Assembly: GCA_041740995.1 (NCBI GenBank)
Contig: JBGSKY010000002.1
Location: forward strand, 1-31,819
DNA: 31,819 bases
Source: JBGSKY01 sp041740995
GTDB taxonomy: Bacteria > Planctomycetota > Planctomycetia > Pirellulales > Pirellulaceae
Direction of reading: 5' to 3'
Translations under genes and position numbers: made by a program
Part shown: positions 30,759 to 31,819 of the stretch, piece after piece
Numbering within the stretch: position 1 is the stretch's first letter
Layout of the letters: each line of letters opens with the position of its first letter
Notes under the pieces: model-generated
Databases searched by the model: none
What the model was told of the DNA's origin: nothing
The model's input: only the letters and a program-made list of their open reading frames with translations

Positions 30759-31819
30759 ATGCCGAAAGATTTCCTGGCCGGAACGAAAGACTATTACGAC
30801 TGCATCGTTATTGGAAGCGGTTTGGCGGGGATGACATCGGCCAACATTTTGGGACGCGCTGGTCACCGCGTCTTGCTGCTCGAACAACATTACAAGCTCG
30901 GTGGATTGGCGACATGGTTTCGTCGTCCGGGCGGTCATATCTTTGACATTTCGCTGCATGGGTTTCCCTACGGCATGATCAAGAGCTGTCGTCGTTATTG
31001 GGGCGATGACATTTCTAGCCGAATTGTTCAGCTTGATAAAATTCGGTTCGACAACCCAATGTTCTCGTTGACCACGACCTTCAATCGTGAAGACTTCACG
31101 CGGCTGCTGACCAGCCAGTTTGGGATCGCTGAACAAACCGTCAGCGACTTTTTTGACACCGCCCGTGGGATGAATTTCTACGACGATCAACGGATGACGA
31201 CAGGCGAGTTGTTTGAAAAATTCTTTCCTGGACGAGAGGACATCGTACGGCTATTGATGGAGCCGATTACCTATGCCAACGGATCGACGCTTGAAGATCC
31301 GGCAATAACGTACGGTATCGTGTTTTCCAATTTCATGGCTAAAGGCGTTTTCATTTACGAGGGCGGTACAGACGACCTTGTCATGCGAATGCAGCGAGAA
31401 TTGGCAAGCAACAATGTCGATGTCTGCATTCGCTCGCAAGTCACCAAAATCGAAGCCGATGCCAGCGGCGTAAAAGCGGTCATTGTCAATGGCAAGCGAA
31501 TCGGATGCCGCAGCATTGTGAGTAACGCCAACCTACGCGTGACTATAGAACAAATGGTTGGCCCGGAGAATTTTGATCCCCAATTTGTCGCCGACGCCCG
31601 CGCTGTGCGGCTGAATAATTCCAGCACGCAAGTCTACATGGCGATCAAGCCTGGCGAAACGATTGACGAAGACACTGGCGATTTGCTCTTCAGCTCGACT
31701 GCATCGTCCTTTCGAACCGACCTGCTACTCAGCCGCGACATCACTTCGCGTACTTTCAGCTTTTACTATCCACGGACCCGCCCCAACTCGAAAGTTCGAT
31801 ACGCGATCGTCAGCAGCAC
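30759..31819 (+). CDS. CrtI/phytoene dehydrogenase-like FAD oxidoreductase, N-terminal part (runs off right edge)
   Basis: 353 codons are visible from ATG 30759; the C-terminus is outside the window. The N-terminal dinucleotide-binding motif is CIVIGSGLAGMTSANILGRAGHRVLLLEQ (residues 14-42), followed by HYKLGGLATWFRRPGGHIFDISLHGF, the second family block that holds FAD. Further on, FIYEGGTDDLVMRMQREL and VTKIEADASGVKAVIVNGKRIGCRSIVSNANL match the CrtI/carotenoid desaturase and retinol saturase group, where GG-x-x-x-L and the A-x-A-N-like turn recur. Members desaturate or isomerise polyenes, but distant members have unrelated substrates. No other carotenoid gene is visible, so the substrate is open. 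Confidence 0.88.
   Translation, partial: MPKDFLAGTKDYYDCIVIGSGLAGMTSANILGRAGHRVLLLEQHYKLGGLATWFRRPGGHIFDISLHGFPYGMIKSCRRYWGDDISSRIVQLDKIRFDNPMFSLTTTFNREDFTRLLTSQFGIAEQTVSDFFDTARGMNFYDDQRMTTGELFEKFFPGREDIVRLLMEPITYANGSTLEDPAITYGIVFSNFMAKGVFIYEGGTDDLVMRMQRELASNNVDVCIRSQVTKIEADASGVKAVIVNGKRIGCRSIVSNANLRVTIEQMVGPENFDPQFVADARAVRLNNSSTQVYMAIKPGETIDEDTGDLLFSSTASSFRTDLLLSRDITSRTFSFYYPRTRPNSKVRYAIVSS

Noticed and set aside
1..31819. CRISPR array
   Set aside because: No run of regularly spaced direct repeats was seen; the repeats found are palindromic and isolated.

Overview
The window looks like chromosomal DNA from a planctomycete, probably of the Pirellula/Rhodopirellula group. The pointers are a PQQ-type beta-propeller protein, a long twin-arginine Gfo/Idh/MocA oxidoreductase, many secreted proteins of unknown function, and abundant short palindromic intergenic repeats. 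No 16S gene is present, so this placement is inference from gene content.

Left end (1-2850): a remnant of mobile DNA beside a tRNA. The 5' half of a group II intron with its reverse transcriptase runs off the left edge on the minus strand. Next to it is a badly damaged tyrosine recombinase that appears to be a chimera of two integrase families. It has an early stop, a frameshifting 25-bp tandem duplication, a 15-bp in-frame duplication and lost catalytic residues. The recombinase lies against the 3' end of a tRNA-His gene, the usual layout of a tRNA-targeted island edge.

2850-5465: two small secreted Cys-rich proteins, the second metallothionein-like, then a strong terminator and a convergent secreted protein of unknown function.

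5465-17850: a type VI secretion (T6SS) locus. A small unknown protein is translationally coupled to a FliA-like sigma factor. Then follow tssA, tssB, tssC, a second divergent tssC-like gene, tagJ (impE), tssE and tssF, all on the plus strand. A convergent 709-residue protein with three FHA domains closes the block. The locus makes contractile sheath, sheath accessory and part of the baseplate. Genes for tssG, tssK, the membrane complex (tssJ/L/M), clpV, hcp and vgrG are not in the window, so the system is either split over the genome or of unusual composition. The sigma factor suggests dedicated transcriptional control and the FHA protein suggests phosphothreonine-based post-translational control; both are inferences. 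Two inverted-repeat elements sit between tssA and tssB, one of them a MITE-like element carrying the tssA stop codon at its edge.

17850-31819: ordinary planctomycete genes, several with odd architecture. These are purN, a PQQ-like propeller protein, an S9 prolyl-oligopeptidase-type peptidase overlapping a ketopantoate reductase-like gene, a membrane protein made of two tandem copies of a five-helix-type unit, a TPR-like lipoprotein with a DPFG-repeat tail, an anchored coiled-coil protein, a Gfo/Idh/MocA oxidoreductase, a DoxX-family protein with a large soluble insertion, a secreted unknown, and the start of a CrtI/phytoene-dehydrogenase-like flavoprotein.

A family of 80-90 bp imperfect hairpins (here called R1) occurs at least three times plus one half copy, and a perfect palindrome centred on GACCGGTC occurs twice, about 24 kb apart.
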